A program made the position numbers and the translations under genes. The notes beneath the pieces are model-generated. The model made no database searches. It was not told the origin of the DNA and was given only the letters and a program-made list of their open reading frames with translations. From Omnitrophica WOR_2 bacterium RIFCSPHIGHO2_02_FULL_52_10 (GTDB lineage: Bacteria > Omnitrophota > Gorgyraeia > Zapsychrales > Zapsychraceae), in the NCBI GenBank assembly GCA_001805655.1, contig MHGR01000064.1:1-5956 (forward strand): a DNA stretch of 5,956 nucleotides, given 5' to 3'. Below are positions 5,779 through 5,956 of this stretch, in pieces; positions within the stretch are counted from its first letter, which is position 1; each line of letters begins with the position of its first letter.

Positions 5779-5956
5779 TTACATCCCGGTGGTTGGACAG
5801 TCGGTGGTCGATGATCTGCGGCTGATTGCCCAGAAATTGGCAGGGAAAAGGATTTTGCACGTCAACTCAACGGCCGTCGGCGGGGGGGTGGCGGAAATTT
5901 TAAACCGTATGGTACCTTTGTTGCGCGAGCTGGAGGTTGATACCCAATGGGATGTC
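5762..5956 (+). CDS. treT: TreT, trehalose glycosyltransferring synthase, GT4 (3'-truncated by window edge)
   Basis: The first 65 residues of a retaining GT-B glycosyltransferase; TreT enzymes reversibly transfer glucose from NDP-glucose to glucose to form trehalose in one step. The frame stays open to the last base of the window. The opening DDYIPVVGQSVVDDL and especially LHVNSTAVGGGVAEILNRMV (residues 32-51), with the glycine-rich nucleotide-sugar loop GGGVAEIL, match the N-terminus of archaeal and bacterial TreT as I recall it. The catalytic GT4 C-terminal domain is outside the window, so donor specificity cannot be judged. ATG 5762 has GGAG at 5754-5757, a short 4-nt spacing, and overlaps the preceding gene by 17 nt, pointing to coupled translation. 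Another GT4 enzyme of the trehalose-phosphorylase/synthase group is the main alternative. Confidence 0.85.
   Translation, partial: MPNIDDYIPVVGQSVVDDLRLIAQKLAGKRILHVNSTAVGGGVAEILNRMVPLLRELEVDTQWDV

Noticed and set aside
1..5956. tRNA, rRNA, CRISPR array or insertion sequence
   Set aside because: No regularly spaced direct repeats, no tRNA-like cloverleaf and no transposase-like protein were seen on either strand.

Overview
The window looks like a chromosomal segment of an uncultured, probably Gram-negative bacterium. Every gene is on the + strand. The uvrA sequence, a near-consensus sigma70-type promoter, and a dispersed palindromic repeat whose reverse strand reads like the spurious 'CHSEERSDE...' peptides all point to Bacteria. 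A candidate phylum such as Omnitrophota or a Nitrospirota-like lineage would fit, but this is a guess from general resemblance and cannot be fixed from this sequence alone.

Layout: (1) Positions 1-2342 hold the last 779 codons of uvrA, the damage-recognition ATPase of nucleotide excision repair. It is cut by the left window edge and otherwise intact. (2) Positions 2343-2654 are a 312-bp intergenic region. It carries a strong promoter (TTGACT-16 bp-TATAAT), a 9-bp palindrome at the expected transcription start, a well-placed ribosome binding site driving a 17-codon leader ORF, a 12-bp terminator-like hairpin with a T-rich tail inside that leader ORF, and a perfect 9-bp hairpin just before the next gene. 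(3) Positions 2655-5956 are a tightly packed trehalose operon: an otsA-type trehalose-6-phosphate synthase (GT20), an otsB trehalose-6-phosphate phosphatase (HAD), a protein of unknown function built from two copies of a ~100-residue domain (resembling what I recall as the DUF5752 family), and the first 65 codons of a TreT-type trehalose glycosyltransferring synthase (GT4), cut by the right edge.

How the genes fit together: OtsA and OtsB make trehalose from UDP-glucose and glucose-6-phosphate through trehalose-6-phosphate. TreT characterised elsewhere interconverts NDP-glucose plus glucose with trehalose. One transcription unit therefore seems to encode two separate trehalose routes, with the duplicated-domain protein between them, overlapping both neighbours by 17 nt. 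uvrA appears to be an unrelated upstream neighbour with visibly more GC-rich third codon positions.

Most noteworthy are the leader upstream of otsA, which looks like a translation-sensitive attenuator; a palindromic repeat lying exactly on the otsA/otsB junction, supplying the stop codon of one gene and the start codon of the next; and the internally duplicated uncharacterised protein linked to trehalose synthesis.
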